Part shown: positions 42,547 to 54,374 of the stretch, one piece after another | Position numbering within the stretch: the first letter of the stretch is position 1 | Layout of the letters: each line of letters opens with the position of its first letter | Assembly (NCBI GenBank): GCA_036924085.1 | Contig: JAVGWX010000012.1 | Location: 33,434,119 to 33,498,118, forward strand | From: Ariolimax columbianus | Taxonomy: Eukaryota; Mollusca; Gastropoda; Stylommatophora; Arionidae | DNA length: 64,000 nucleotides | Direction: 5' to 3' | Notes under the pieces: model-generated | What the model was told of the DNA's origin: nothing | Database searches by the model: none | Seen by the model: the letters and a program-made list of their open reading frames with translations, nothing else | Position numbers and translations under genes: made by a program

Positions 42547-43390
42547 CTTCTTCCAGTCAACCCATCTGTTATTGTTGTTGATTGCCCACAATGAGTAAGT
42601 TTACTGTTTCCACTGAAAAGGGTTTTAAATAGCGGGCTGCAGTATATTCTCTCGCATCGCAAGCGCTCTGGCGGTTATGTTGTAAATGGGTACCTGACTA
42701 AGTCAAGATACAATTTCAGAGCCACCGTGGAAGCTACTGGAGGAGCTACGTTGTTCGTGCTATGTCGTCAGAACTTTCAGCAATGAAAGAGACTCAGTAT
42801 ATGTGGACGCGGAAGGTGCTTTTTATTTACATGCATGGCCGCTTCTTCTAGCCGACCCATTTCTTGTGATTATTAAATGGCCACAATGAGTAAGTTTACT
42901 CATCTGTACCCTCTCAAAAGTGCGTTAAGTTGAGGGTTGCAGTAGCTTTTCTTACATTCCGATCGTGCTGATAAAGTTAACCGAGGTCCTCTAGGCGGTT
43001 GTGTTGTTGTTGTTATTTTTTGTTGTTTGCGTTCTTCTTCTTTCTGTAGTATCCAAGGCCGAGTTTTTATTTTGCGCCTGTCGGACCAGTGCAACCGACT
43101 TTGGCATGCATTTTATGTAAAGGTCTGCTTCTTCCTACATTTTCTAAGGGTTTGCTTCCTCGGGGTAACGGCTGGTGCTGTTATTGGAAAGCGAACCCAG
43201 CACCTTAGGGTTGTGAGCCGTGTCACTTAACCACTAACCCCCGAGATGTGTTGTAAATAGGTATCTAACTTAATCAAGATAATATTTCGTAGCCACAGCA
43301 AGAGCTAAGTAGTTCGTCCTATGTTGTCGGAACTTTCAGCAATAAAAAGGACTTGGCACTTATGGATGCGCAAGGTGTAATGAAGTCGCT
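42547..43390. repeat. ~295-bp tandem duplication, second copy split by a SINE
   Basis: The first unit starts at 42547 and the second at about 42842. Shared phrases: CACAATGAGTAAGTTTACT (42588, 42884), GTTGTAAATNGGTANCT (42680, 43252), GTCGGAACTTTCAGCAAT (42768 as GTCAGAACTTTCAGCAAT, 43327). The SINE at 43008-43246 enlarges the second unit. Coding content is not evident. Confidence 0.8.
43000..43254 (-). mobile_element. SINE S1 in duplicated block, 8-bp TSD
   Basis: TGTGTTGT at 43000-43007 and 43247-43254; the undisturbed first unit of the duplication reads TATGTTGT at the same place. The body is antisense S1, with an altered 3' end (TTCTTCTTTCTGTAGTATCC in place of the CGCCTTATTT segment). 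Confidence 0.85.
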
Positions 43391-43819
43391 TCTGTGAACC
43401 ATTTTGCAACCATAGTTACTAGAGAGTTTAACATTACAGAACACATCGGAGTAGTGTTCTTTGTCCTGTCAGCTCATCCCGAGCAGCCTGGAGATAGCTC
43501 TAGTGGAAATGGTTGAGTTTGCTGACATGCATTTTGTAGACTGTCTACATTTGGTAGACGAACGGAATGGTAGGTGGTACCATAACGCGATATATTTTAG
43601 ACGACTTTTACGTTTTTTCCCTATGGGTTCTATTGTAGAGATTGATTAGTTATACCAGCTTGGAGTTTTAGTAGCCTGTGTGGCCTAACCAGCGACACAC
43701 TCATCCTACAACGTCCTGTTCCACTTGTCTTCGTTCTGTTCTCTCTTATAAGCTTTCGTTTATATCGCTGTCAATCTACTGCTGACCCAGAGTCTTTCTT
43801 ATACGCTTTCGTTTATGGC
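43391..43819. other. No gene seen
   Basis: A local duplication TTATACGCTTTCGTTTATGG (43799) versus TTATAAGCTTTCGTTTATAT (43745) is visible, but nothing else. Confidence 0.4.
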
Positions 43820-44000
43820 GCTGTCAATCTATTGCAGGCTCAGAATCTATCGCGGGAATTTATTGATAAAGGTCTGTAATATCTTTATATTAAGTTTAGT
43901 CCTCCACCATGTTTCAGCTCCGAACAAAAGAACCGACTTCCCATTAGAGATGAAGATCCGTAGCTTGGTAAGCATTCTGACAAACTAAATGTTGCTGCCA
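43820..44000 (-). mobile_element. LINE family E fragment
   Basis: The minus strand gives KLRIFISNGKSVLLFGAETW, then KLNIKILQTFINKFPR and ILSL. This is the conserved KSVLLYGAETW, TFINSCLRKILNI segment. It is followed at 44015-44100 by a repeat shared with 49733. Confidence 0.7.
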
Positions 44001-44199
44001 TCTTTACAACGTCTGGTCAGGCAAAACATACTGACCAAGACCTTCACCTCGGCTTCCTAGTAACCCTCCTTCATTCGCAAACAACAACAAATTACAATTT
44101 CCAGTTATTCAGAATCAATACGCGACCTACTTACTAACCTGTCCTGGTAATAGCGCACTGACATTTCATGTTCGGTTGGTCTGGTCGAATCATCAAACC

Positions 44200-44895
44200 C
44201 AGTGGTAGTCAAGCTAAGATTGACCGAGGGCCAGATTATAGTACAGGATAACACCAGAGGGCCATATTTATAACATCCTTAAAAAAATAACATTTTAAGA
44301 TTTAGTTTTACATGCATAATGAACAACGTACAGAAAGCAATGGCAAACTACTCTATACTTAGAAAACATTATAAAGAAACGTAAATTCATACATAAAAAC
44401 GTGCACAACAGTTAACGGTCCAGAAGTGTCACTGGCTGATTTATACTTAACACTTCACAAGGCGACCTGTACACCTCAACACCTTCCTATAGAAATGTAT
44501 CTACCATCCTCCCCTACTCCCACCATCACCTTCCTATAGAAATGTATCTACCATCCACTCACACCATCACCTTCCTATAGAAATGTATCTACCATCCACA
44601 CCCACCATCACCTTCCTATAGAAATGTATCTACCATCCACTCACACCATCACCTTCCTATAGAAATGTATCTACCATCCACCCCTACTCTCACCTTCCTA
44701 TAGAAATGTATCTACCATCCACCCCCACCATTCATTCCTATAGAAATGTATCTACCATCCACCCCAACCATCACCTTCCTATAGAAATGTATCTACCATC
44801 CACTCTCACCATCACCTTCTTATAGAAATGATCAGAGATATGACGTTATCATGTCCGTTTTGTCGGCACTATCTAGTGTAGAGCTCAATTGATAG

Positions 44896-44940
<45 letters not shown>

Positions 44941-45142
44941 GAGAATTTGTGGTGTTAGGGAAGGTGGGAAGATGGTAATCGTTCACTTTGGGTCGTTTGT
45001 GTTTTGTTTCTGGTTTTAGCGAAGTATACAGCAATTGTCAATCAACAATAAATAAGAGACCGGCCCACAACTGGTTTGCGGGCCGGTAAAAACTGGTTGG
45101 CGAGCCGGATTTGGCTCGCGGGCTGTAGTTTGACCACCTCTG
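44200..45142. mobile_element. hAT-like non-autonomous transposon (943 bp)
   Basis: Left end CAGTGGTAGTCAAGCT, right end inverted CAGAGGTGGTCAAACT (13 of 16 match), followed by GGCC-rich subterminal sequence, a typical hAT pattern. The flanks are ATCAAACC (44192-44199) and ATTTAACC (45143-45150), an 8-bp duplication with 6 of 8 matching. There is no transposase frame. The interior holds a 41-bp minisatellite (44478-44830) and a GA microsatellite (44899-44943). Near the right end GGCCCACAACTGGTTTGCGG, then GCCGGTAAAAACTGGTTGGC, form subterminal repeats. Confidence 0.78.
44478..44830. repeat. ~41-bp minisatellite inside the hAT element
   Basis: About nine copies of CACCTTCCTATAGAAATGTA, then TCTACCATCCACNCACACCAT, with length variants of the CA/CT-rich linker. 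Confidence 0.93.
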
Positions 45143-45150
45143 ATTTAACC

Positions 45151-46344
45151 CATCTCTTTCTTGTGATGAGACTCTTCGTCGCCTGAATGCACGCGTCGTT
45201 TGTGGAAAGAAAATAAAGCAAAGAAGGATTATAGAAATTACCGACGCAAAGACAATTGACACCACAAGACTTAACTTCAACCAAGTGTTACCGAGGGGTG
45301 CAAAGAAAAATAATACTAATCAATCAGGCATGTCATACCAAACTTCTCAGGAAGTTGTACATATGGCTTGTTACCCCATCCTGTAGACACTTTAATTCAA
45401 AAAAATTAATTACAACACAAAGACAGGGCAATACTTGCTGACTTGATATGTTGACGACCTATGCTCCCCAGAGAACTTGAAAGATTTTGATTGATGTTAA
45501 AATGTAACACCTCACTGAAAACAATACGGGAAGAAAGGATGAAAACAAACCTGCTAGTTGTAAAATAATATTGATTGTTAGGGCACAACATTCAGAGATC
45601 GACATGCAAATGCCTACCACATGTTATCACCAATGAAAGAGACTGGGAATGTTGGTGATTCGTTACAGCCGACCTACAATTTAGCGATGGGACATGTGCT
45701 AAACTAAATGATCTGTTTGCTACATGTTTTCTGAGTGCAAAAAGATAAAGTTTTTATGCCTTCGTTCTCGCCATAGGAATAATTTATTAACGGCGGGGGA
45801 AAATAAAGAAGAAACGGCATGCCAGATTCGTGACAAACTTTTCTATATTTGAATGTGTTATGTGCTTGCCTGTGGTCTCTCATTCGTTGCTGTGCCTTGA
45901 TCAGTATCTTTAGCACATTATCCAAATTTATGGTGTCTGACATATGTCGCTAGCTCGTGCGTTTGATGTCTTTACTTGAGCATTCAATTGCAGCAATCTA
46001 ATTCCAAGCATATTGGACTGTCTAGGCTTGCGGTGCATGTGGACCGCTGAGTCGTGTTCTATGGCTCTGTGTATCATACAAATGAACTTAACTAGGTTTA
46101 TAATAATTCATCTCCTTTATCCAGTGGTGAGCATATGCCACAGCTACGGCTGGTTAATGCAGTGGTGATTACAATATCAGTTTTTTCCTACATTTTTGAG
46201 TTGCATGCACAACCCTCTTTAGTAATATTTTTCAACATGCTTGAAAAGTTGCAGAAATCAGATTTGTCAACCACAAGTTAGTTACCGTAGTTGTCCATCG
46301 CGAGCGATAATGGAGACATCATCAGACGATTTTTCCTTGATGAT
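45151..46344. other. Mostly unassigned; possible Ty3/Gypsy relic
   Basis: No gene. On minus at 45830-45945 the phrase LDNVLKILIKAQQRMRDHRQ, then AHNTFKYRKV, recalls the end of a Ty3/Gypsy integrase (LxxAQxRMKxxADKHR). It is too short to be certain and no protease, RT or LTR is seen. Confidence 0.3.
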
Positions 46345-46545
46345 GTAACTTGCGCTTTATTTGGAATCTATAGTGACAAAGAAACTGCGCTGGTCATCAA
46401 CCTCACTCTCTGGTCCCGAGCTACCTTGGACCAGTGGCAAGACACATATTAATTCGACTGGAGGTAACTCAGAATGCAAACACTCTTGTCCCTTCTCCAT
46501 TGAGACGAAGAGTCGCTTGAAACTTACTGGTTTCGATCGTCCATC
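46345..46545 (-). mobile_element. SINE S3 body
   Basis: Antisense of the S3 body: AGAAACTGCGCTGGTCATCA, ACCTCACTCTCTGGTCCCGA, GCTACCTTGGACCAGTGGCA. The tRNA head has decayed beyond recognition. Confidence 0.7.
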
Positions 46546-47084
46546 GGTTCCGTTCATCACTTTGAGAGGTGCCCTACCTCTCGACTCCAGCGACAACAGA
46601 TACCAATCGGCTGAGTTAAGACCTTGGGTCATCAAATGTGTCTTCACGGACGTTTTCTCATTAAATGCCATCTCATTCATTTAATGATTCATGTATTCAT
46701 TCATCCATTGTTTCACATTATCCATACAATGTGAAACGTAGGCCAAAACTGCACCTAGCCTCAATTACAGAAAGCCTGAATCCAAGCAAGCGCAGTAATT
46801 CACCTTTTCGCGCTTATGTGAAGCACTGGTTTAACTAACTGTTAATGTCCCCTTGACAGCCTCTATCCTAGCCTCTGCAGCGGTTGAATAAGGCAATGTT
46901 TTTTAACCTAATGAGTTTGCAAGCCTCAAGCACAATACTGCCTTTTGCGACATGTTTGGAAGTTGATAGTGTCCTGTTTTTTCCCATTCTGGGTACTAAG
47001 GGGATTATCAAATGCCATCTCGCTTGTCTGGATTCGGTTCTTAGACCGTCAAACTATCTTCAAGCAATCATTGATCTATGGAAG
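46546..47084. other. No gene seen
   Basis: No supported feature. Confidence 0.4.
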
Positions 47085-47700
47085 TGTCTTCATGGGGTCA
47101 TCAAAAGTGTCTTCATGTGGTCATCAAAAGTATCTTCATGCGGTCATCAAAAGTGTCTTCATGTGGTCATCAAAAGTGTATTTATGTAGTCATCAAAAGT
47201 TTTTTCATCTGGACATCAAAAGTATCTTCATGTGGTCATCAAAAGTGTCTTCACGTAGTCATCCAAAGTGTCTTATATGGTCATCAAAAGTGTCTTCATG
47301 TGGTCATCAAAAGTGTCTTCATGTGACTATCGAAGATGTCGTCATGTGATAATGAAACGAGTCTGATGCGACAATCGAAAGTAGAAAAGTGACAATCAAA
47401 GGTTGGATTACATGATAATCAACGTGACATTTGTAAGCGTTTTCAACGGACTACATACTTGTCTTCAAGAAAATATCGAACATGTGATCGTGTAATTATC
47501 AAATGTGTCTTAATGTGAAAATCAAACGTGTCTTAAAGTGACCATCGAACATACCTTCACGTGACAACCAAACGTGTCCTAAAGTGACCATCGAACATGT
47601 CTTCACGTGACAATAAATCGTGTCTTAAAGTGACCATCGAACATGTCTTCATATGACAATAAAACGTGTCTTAAAGTGATCATCGAACATGTCTTCACAG
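47085..47700. repeat. 23-bp array grading into 46-bp dimers
   Basis: At 47085-47345 the unit is 23 bp (GTGTCTTCATGTGGTCATCA plus AAA; starts at 47101, 47124, 47147). From about 47500 to 47700 alternate units differ (CGTGTCTTAAAGTGACCATC, then GAACATGTCTTCACGTGACA), giving a 46-bp higher-order repeat. The stretch between is degenerate. Confidence 0.9.
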
Positions 47701-47866
47701 ACTTCAGACATCCAAGTTGCAAAAATAATAAGGGTTTTGTGTCCTACATTTTGATATAATGTCGATGTTGTGTCTTCATTTAACAAAAACCAAAATATCG
47801 ATATTGCCTCAATGTTACTCTTATATAGTTTCCTACCATCTATTTAATTTATTTAGGATTTTGTGT

Positions 47867-48390
47867 TATTAATTCTGTTAAAATGTAGATTTTGTGTCCT
47901 TAATTCTGTTAAAATGTGGATTTCGTGTCCTTAATTCTGTTAAAATGTAGATTGTGTGTCCTTAATTCTGTTAAAATGTGGATGTTTTGTCCTTAATTCT
48001 GTTAAAATGTAGATTTTGTGTCCTTAATTCTGTTAAAATGTGAATTTTGTGTCCGTAATTCTGTTAAAATGTGGATTTTGTGTCCTTAATTCTGTTAAAA
48101 TGTGGATTTTGTGTCCTAAATTCTGTTAAAATGTGGATTTTGTGTCCGTAATTCTGTTAAAATGTGGATTTTGTGTCCTTAATTCTGTTAAAATGTGGAT
48201 TTTGTGTCCTTAATTCTGTAAAAATGTGGATTTTGTGTCCTTAATTCTGTTAAAATGTGGATTTTGTGTCCTTAATTCTGTTAAAATGTGGATTTTGTGT
48301 CCTTAATTCTGTTAAAATGTGGATTTTGTGTCCTTAATTCTGTTAAAAATGTGGATTTTGTGTCCTTAATTCTGTTAAAATGTGTGCCTG
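47867..48390. repeat. 31-bp satellite, about 17 copies
   Basis: Unit TTAATTCTGTTAAAATGTGG, then ATTTTGTGTCC. Very homogeneous in the second half. Confidence 0.97.
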
Positions 48391-48534
48391 ATGTCATCGA
48401 TTTGTATAAATTTGTGGGTTTGTGTTATCAGTTTCGTCATCATATTTAGATATAGTTTAAAGGCCACTTTGTAACATGAAAGAAAGATGGAGGCCAGCCA
48501 GTTGGTTTATTTTTATCACCTGCTTTGTAATAAA

Positions 48535-48888
48535 AATTTTTACACTGTCCAGCCGTATGCATATGGTTATATCTCAGAGATTGTTACACTGTACAGTCGT
48601 GTGATACATCAGAGATTGTTACACTGTACAGCCGTGTGATATCTCAGAGATTGTTACACTGTACAGCCGTGTGATTTCTCAGAGATTGTTACACTGTACA
48701 GCCGTGTGATTTCTCAGAGATTGTTACACTGTACTGCCATGTAATACCTCAGAGATTGTTACACTGTACAGCCGTGTGATATCTCAGAAATTGTTACACT
48801 GTACAGACGTGTGATACCTTAAAGATTGTTACACTGTACAACCGTGTGATATCTCAGAGATTGTTACACTGTACAGCCTTGTACACCA
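48535..48888. repeat. 35-bp satellite, about 10 copies
   Basis: Unit AGATTGTTACACTGTACAGC, then CGTGTGATATCTCAG. Confidence 0.96.
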
Positions 48889-48974
48889 TGGATACCTCTA
48901 CGTTCCCACTGTGTCGTACAACGGTACACCTGGGTGTACGTGCACCACAAGCTGAGAACCACTGATTTCTCTTC

Positions 48975-49110
48975 CTTCTGCCTTCTTCCTTAGAAGAATG
49001 CTGTGAAGACGTGCCTTAGTTTACACCGAGACTGCTCTGTAGGTGTCTTTCGGCCCGACACAGCCGGTAGCATCAGGCATTTAGGAGACCGGGGTTGCCA
49101 TCCTGCTGCC
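48975..49110 (-). mobile_element. Divergent S-B-like element
   Basis: Shares TAGTTTACANCNNGACTGC, then TTTCGGCCCGACACAGCC, with S-B, plus a CTTCTTCCTT start. Low similarity. Confidence 0.45.
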
Positions 49111-49732
49111 TCGCTTTAATATGTGGTCCTGATACTCAGGCATATGAAACACCTGGTGCCAGGTAGTCTAATGTTGACTAACCGAGATATGGTATTTTGT
49201 CTTGGAGCACCAAGGCTTTACTCAGGTCATCGGTCCATCTCATTGGTGGAAGGCAACGTGAGCAAATCAAAGCTGTGCAGTCATCAGTCCGTCTCTGTTT
49301 GTGTCCATCTGTTGTCTGGCATACGCACCACATGCCCCAGATGCCCCCCCCCACCCCCCACCCCCCATCTTATCTGCCTTTTCTTACCATTCAACTGTCT
49401 AGTGCATTTTTTCTGTGGTGCAAGGCATTTTTGAAGAGTATGACATGCTCCAATAAACTACTGGGAACACAAAGAAAGCTAACTCATAGGACCATTTAAA
49501 TATACATTTTCTGAAATCATATTCGACAAGGAATATTATGATATTAATTTCGTATATTTCTACAATACGTACGGTGACTTTGACCTGCACAGTGAGTAAA
49601 ATCGTGCAACTCATCATCTGCTTTCAGCAAATCCTCATACTTGCTGATTGGTTTTATTTACCGTTATTAAGTTGCGAGGAAGACTAACGTCTGCTCATGC
49701 AAAATATGCTGATCGGACATGTTAGGTAGAGC

Positions 49733-50020
49733 CAGGCAAAACATACTAGCCAAGACCCTCACCTCGGCTTCCTAGTAGCCCTCCCTAGAAACGGGCTGTT
49801 TTCATGGCAGCCTGGCTAACGAGGTGAGGGATCGACGTGATCCCCGTAGTAGTGAGTGGTACGCAGATGAAGCCAAGCATAGCACAACCGCCTGGAGGAC
49901 CCCGGTCTACCTTCATCAGCATTCTTGGGATGTGAAGAAAGCTACTGCAAACCGCGACTTAACGTCCTTTTTCAGGGCGCACAAAATAGTAACCTACTCA
50001 TTGTGGGCAAACAACAACAA
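49733..50020 (+). mobile_element. Dispersed repeat with (AAC)n tail
   Basis: CAGGCAAAACATACTAGCCA, then AGACCCTCACCTCGGCTTCC and TAGTAGCCCTCC, recurs at 44015-44075, where the interior is deleted; both copies end in CAAACAACAACAA. The AAC tail indicates a retroposed element. No coding motif or tRNA head is recognised. Confidence 0.6.
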
Positions 50021-50209
50021 CAACCCTAGTGTAAGTCTGGTCACGGGGAAAGTATCACGGTAGGAAGTCAAAACCGGTACTAAAAGCAACCAGATGAAAT
50101 TGGATAAATTGACCTAAAGACGCAGATATGACGGCCATGTTGTAAACTGCAACACGACGGTGGAAAAGTCTTTTTTAAGGATTCGCGGAAGAAGATTATT
50201 TTGGATTAT

Positions 50210-51838
50210 ATTTTCTTAACTACAAACACACACACAAACAAACAAACACGCACACAAAAACAAGCAAACACGCACACAAACACGCACACCACACACACAA
50301 ATACAAACAAACACACGCACACCGCACACAAACAAACATGCACACCACACACACACATACAAACACACACACACATACAAACAAACACGCACACCACATA
50401 TACACATACAAACATACACGCACACCACACACAAACACGCACACCACATACACATACAAACAAACACGCACAACACACACACACATACAAACACGCACAC
50501 CACACATACACATACAAACAAACACGCACACCACACACAAATACGACCACCACACATACACACATACAAGCAAACACGCACACCACACACAAACACGCAC
50601 ACCACACACAAACACGCACACCACACACACAAACACGCACATCACACATACACATACAAACAAACACGCACACCATACATAAACACGCACACCACACATA
50701 CACATACAAACAAACACGCACACCACACACAAACACGTTCACCACACAAACACATACAAACAAACACGCACACCCCACATACACATACAAACAAACACGC
50801 ACACCACACATACACATACAAACATATACGCACACCACACACAAACACGCACACCACATACATATACACATACAAACAAACACGCACACCACATACAAAC
50901 ACGCACAACACACACATACATACAAACACGCACACCACACATGCGCATACAAACAAACACGCACACCACACACAAACACGCACACCACACACAAACACGC
51001 ACACCACACACACAAACACGCACATCACACATACACATACAAACAAACACGCACACCACACACAACCACGTTCATCACACAAACTCATACAAACAAACAC
51101 GCACACCCCACATACACATACAAACAAACACGCACACCACACATACACATACAAACAAACACGCACACCACACATAAAGACGCACACCACACATACACAC
51201 AAACAAGCACACCACATACATACAAGCAAACACGCACACCACACACAAACACGCACACCACACACAAAGACGCACACGCCACACAAACACACAAACACGC
51301 ACACCACACACAAATACGCATACCACAGATACACACAAACACGCACACCACACATACACATACAAACAAACACGCACACCATACTTACACATACAAATAA
51401 ACATGCACACCACACACACACACCACACATACACATACAAACAAACACGCATACCACACACAAATACGCACACCACACATACACACATACACACAAACAC
51501 GCACACCACACATACACATACAAACAAACACGCACAGCATACATACACATACAAACAAACACGCACACCACACACAAACACACACACATACAAACAAACA
51601 CGCACACCACACACAAACACGCACACCACACACACACACATACAAGCAAATACGCACACCATACACAAACACGCACACCACACACAAACACGCACACCCC
51701 ACAAAACACACAAACACGCACACAACACACAAACACGCACACCACACACACAAACACGCACACCACACACACAAACACACAAACACGCACACACACACAA
51801 ACACGCACACCACACACACAAACACGCACACACACATG
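50210..51838. repeat. CA-rich complex minisatellite (1.63 kb)
   Basis: Patchwork of CAAACACGCACACCACACA and CATACACATACAAACAAACA modules. It yields frames of up to 410 codons on both strands (Thr/His-rich or Cys/Val-rich), which are not genes. Confidence 0.97.
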
Positions 51839-51839
51839 T

Positions 51840-52100
51840 GTGTGGAGCATATGAGTAGGCGATTTGTAAAGCACTCGCTTCTCACAACAAAGATCACACC
51901 AGTTTCAATTCTCAATAACAAGACGTTCCAATCCATCAAACTGTAAATTGGTACCTGGCCTTCTGTAGGGCAGCCAGGAAGGAACTATACAAGTTTTGTA
52001 CCTGTTTGGCTATTATTCTCCATGTTTCAGAGCCATACAATAGCACGGACATTGTAGAGTTTGTATTGCGAACCGGATATTTTCGACAGACGAGTCGAGT
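51840..52100 (-). mobile_element. LINE family E fragment next to a tRNA-like relic
   Basis: On minus at 51955-52095: KYPVRNTNSTMSVLLYGSET, then WRIIAKQVQNLYSSFLAAL, the KSVLLYGAETW, TFINxCL segment. At 51840-51945 on plus, GATTTGTAAAGCACTCGCTT may be a very degraded S3 tRNA head; this part is weak. Confidence 0.6.
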
Positions 52101-52979
52101 CAGACAGGGTGCCGTGGACTGCCGACGACTATAAACTAGACATTCCATTCAAACACGACGGTTCACATTATGTTGAGTGGCAACATACATACTGCAAGAG
52201 CAGATCTCGCGAGACGTGAATTAACCATCACAGACCAGCCAATCAAGCACGAGTCATGGCCTAATTATTCTCCTGGTGTATAAATCGTTACCATAGCGGA
52301 AGAAATTAGTACGTGAATTAAGTCTACTTGTTAACCTTTCACCTCCTCTGTTAAGGATTTACACGAGGCTGTTCTTGATTAGACCGATGGATGTATTCAC
52401 GCGCACATCCGATCACCTTTCATGTCTGGCTCGAATGTTAAAAATAAACGACCTGTTTGTTAAAGCTTAAAGGTAACGAGACTTGTTCTTGGGATTTTAA
52501 TTTTGCCCATGTTTGTCTGGGAACCTGTGTTTTATATCTCACAGAAACATGGTTGCCAGCGTGGCTTCTTAAAAGCCAAATAGACAATATAAATAATGAT
52601 GCCTTGACTGTATGAAAGACAATACTGGATTACTGGACCACCCGTTCTTCAGCGGCAGTTACACCGTTGCGGTTCCCAACTTCTCTTCCAACGGTCTCTG
52701 TCTTGGGTCACGGTGGACCAGTTGATAATGAGTAGCCCATTTGTGGCATCGTAAACGTTGATGCGGGATGCAAGGGAGTCGGACCAATGTGCTGGTGGAG
52801 AGCCGGATGACCCATCATGTAGTCCCTTTAACTACACGCCACATAAACTTCGACTGAAATGAACACGTCAACTTTTAAAGATATGACAAAAATATATTTG
52901 TTTTAAATACAGGTGCTCTACATGAAGCTGAAAAAGTTTTGATTGGCTTAAAATAACGGACACACGTGGCACATGAAAA
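52101..52979. other. No gene seen (880 bp)
   Basis: No supported coding or repeat signal. Confidence 0.4.
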
Positions 52980-53402
52980 CAGATTGCACCTTCCAACAAT
53001 GATATTGTACCTTCCAACAATGATATTGTACCTTCCACCAATGATATTGTACCTTCCAACAATGATATTGTACCTTCCAACAATGATATTGTACCTTCCA
53101 GAAATGATATACAACCTTCCAACAATTATATTGCACATTCCAACAATTCTATTGCACCTTCCAACAATTCTATTGCACATTCCAACAATTATATTGCACC
53201 TTCCAACAATTATATTGCACATTCCAACAATTCTATTGCACCTTCCAACAATTATATTGCACATTCCAACAATTATATTGCACCTTCCAACAATTATATT
53301 GCACATTCCAACAATTATATTGCACCTTCCAACAATTCTATTGCACCTTCCAACAATTCTATTGCACATTCCAACAATTCTATTGCACCTTCCAACAATT
53401 CT
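52980..53402. repeat. 21-bp satellite with 42-bp dimer zone
   Basis: Left zone: ATGATATTGTACCTTCCAAC repeated about six times. Right zone: units alternate between GCACCTTCCAACAATT and GCACATTCCAACAATT, giving a 42-bp dimer over much of its length. Open frames on both strands are artefacts. Confidence 0.95.
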
Positions 53403-54035
53403 CAAATTCTCAAAACAGAAGTGGACATAGGGAGATAAAGAGATAAACAAATCACACAAAAAAGAAAATCAAACAAATATTCTTACAACAATCACTGTTA
53501 TGAACAAAAATAAGGCGAAGATCGCACAATTTTTGGTTTCTTTTTAAATTAAAATAAATTGGAGCTGCGGCAAAACCAGAGGCCAACAGTTGAAAACAAG
53601 GTCAACGATTATTGACGAGATACTGAGCCGGAACAAAAAGGAAAAAGAAACGCTACCTTACCATGTACGCCCTTCGTTAGCGATAAAGGACACATGAAAA
53701 TTCCTAACACGAAACATAACAAAAACGATAATCACAAACAGCAAAAGTACTGATGTGCTTTCAATTTGAAAGACGAACTATGCTTATATGTTGCTGTTGG
53801 GGTTCCCAGACGCAAAAAATGAAATGGGGCAACAATCCATTGTGAAACCAATGTAAATGGACGACATTATCCAAATACAATAAAGTTTGAAATACACATG
53901 TTTAGTATAAAATAAAATATTAAGATGAATATTAAAATAATCTTAAGTATAGTGATCATACGAGTTTTATACGTAGACTTTTCAGAGCTACTTATTTTTC
54001 TACAAAAGTTTTCCGTTTCAAAAGAGTTTACTGAA
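53403..54035. other. No gene seen
   Basis: AT-rich spacer. Confidence 0.4.
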
Positions 54036-54039
54036 AATA

Positions 54040-54180
54040 TGATCTTCTTCTTCTTCTTCTTCTTCTTCTTCTTCGTACGCTGGTTACAGCGATATACGTT
54101 GCACTGTGTTACTTTGTTAAGCATGTGGCCCAGTACATCCGATTTCAACAGGCGTTTCTGTAGGGATGCCAAATATTATC
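54040..54180 (-). mobile_element. S1-like core with GAA tail
   Basis: On minus: GAAATCGGATGTACTGGGCC, CAGTGCAACGTATATCGCTG, then GCGTACGAAG and about 30 bp of GAA. The core follows S1, but the tail is GAA rather than poly-A, and the end CGTACGAAG equals that of family B LINEs (41400, 61730). Confidence 0.65.
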
Positions 54181-54374
54181 TAAACTAAGAATGGTATTTA
54201 GTGAGCAATAAGGCCATCCTTGACTCTGCATTAACTCTATCTATAAAGCATTTATCAGTGGGGACAAAAACGTATTAATTTAGACGTAGTCAGAAATCTT
54301 GGGATTTCAGTCTCTCTATGTGAACTGAAAAATAATACAAATTGTTCATTATAGTTTAATTACACATCTATTTT

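Noticed and set aside
42140..42600. Overlapping 60-75 codon frames as small genes
   Set aside because: Frames overlap on both strands with no motif or homologous copy; length is expected by chance.
46884..47349. 101- and 134-codon plus-strand proteins
   Set aside because: Their C-terminal halves are translated 23-bp repeats, and the N-terminal parts have no recognisable domain.
50201..51874. Thr/His-rich 399-codon and Cys/Val-rich 410-codon proteins
   Set aside because: Translation of a CA-rich minisatellite; frames are open in several registers on both strands.
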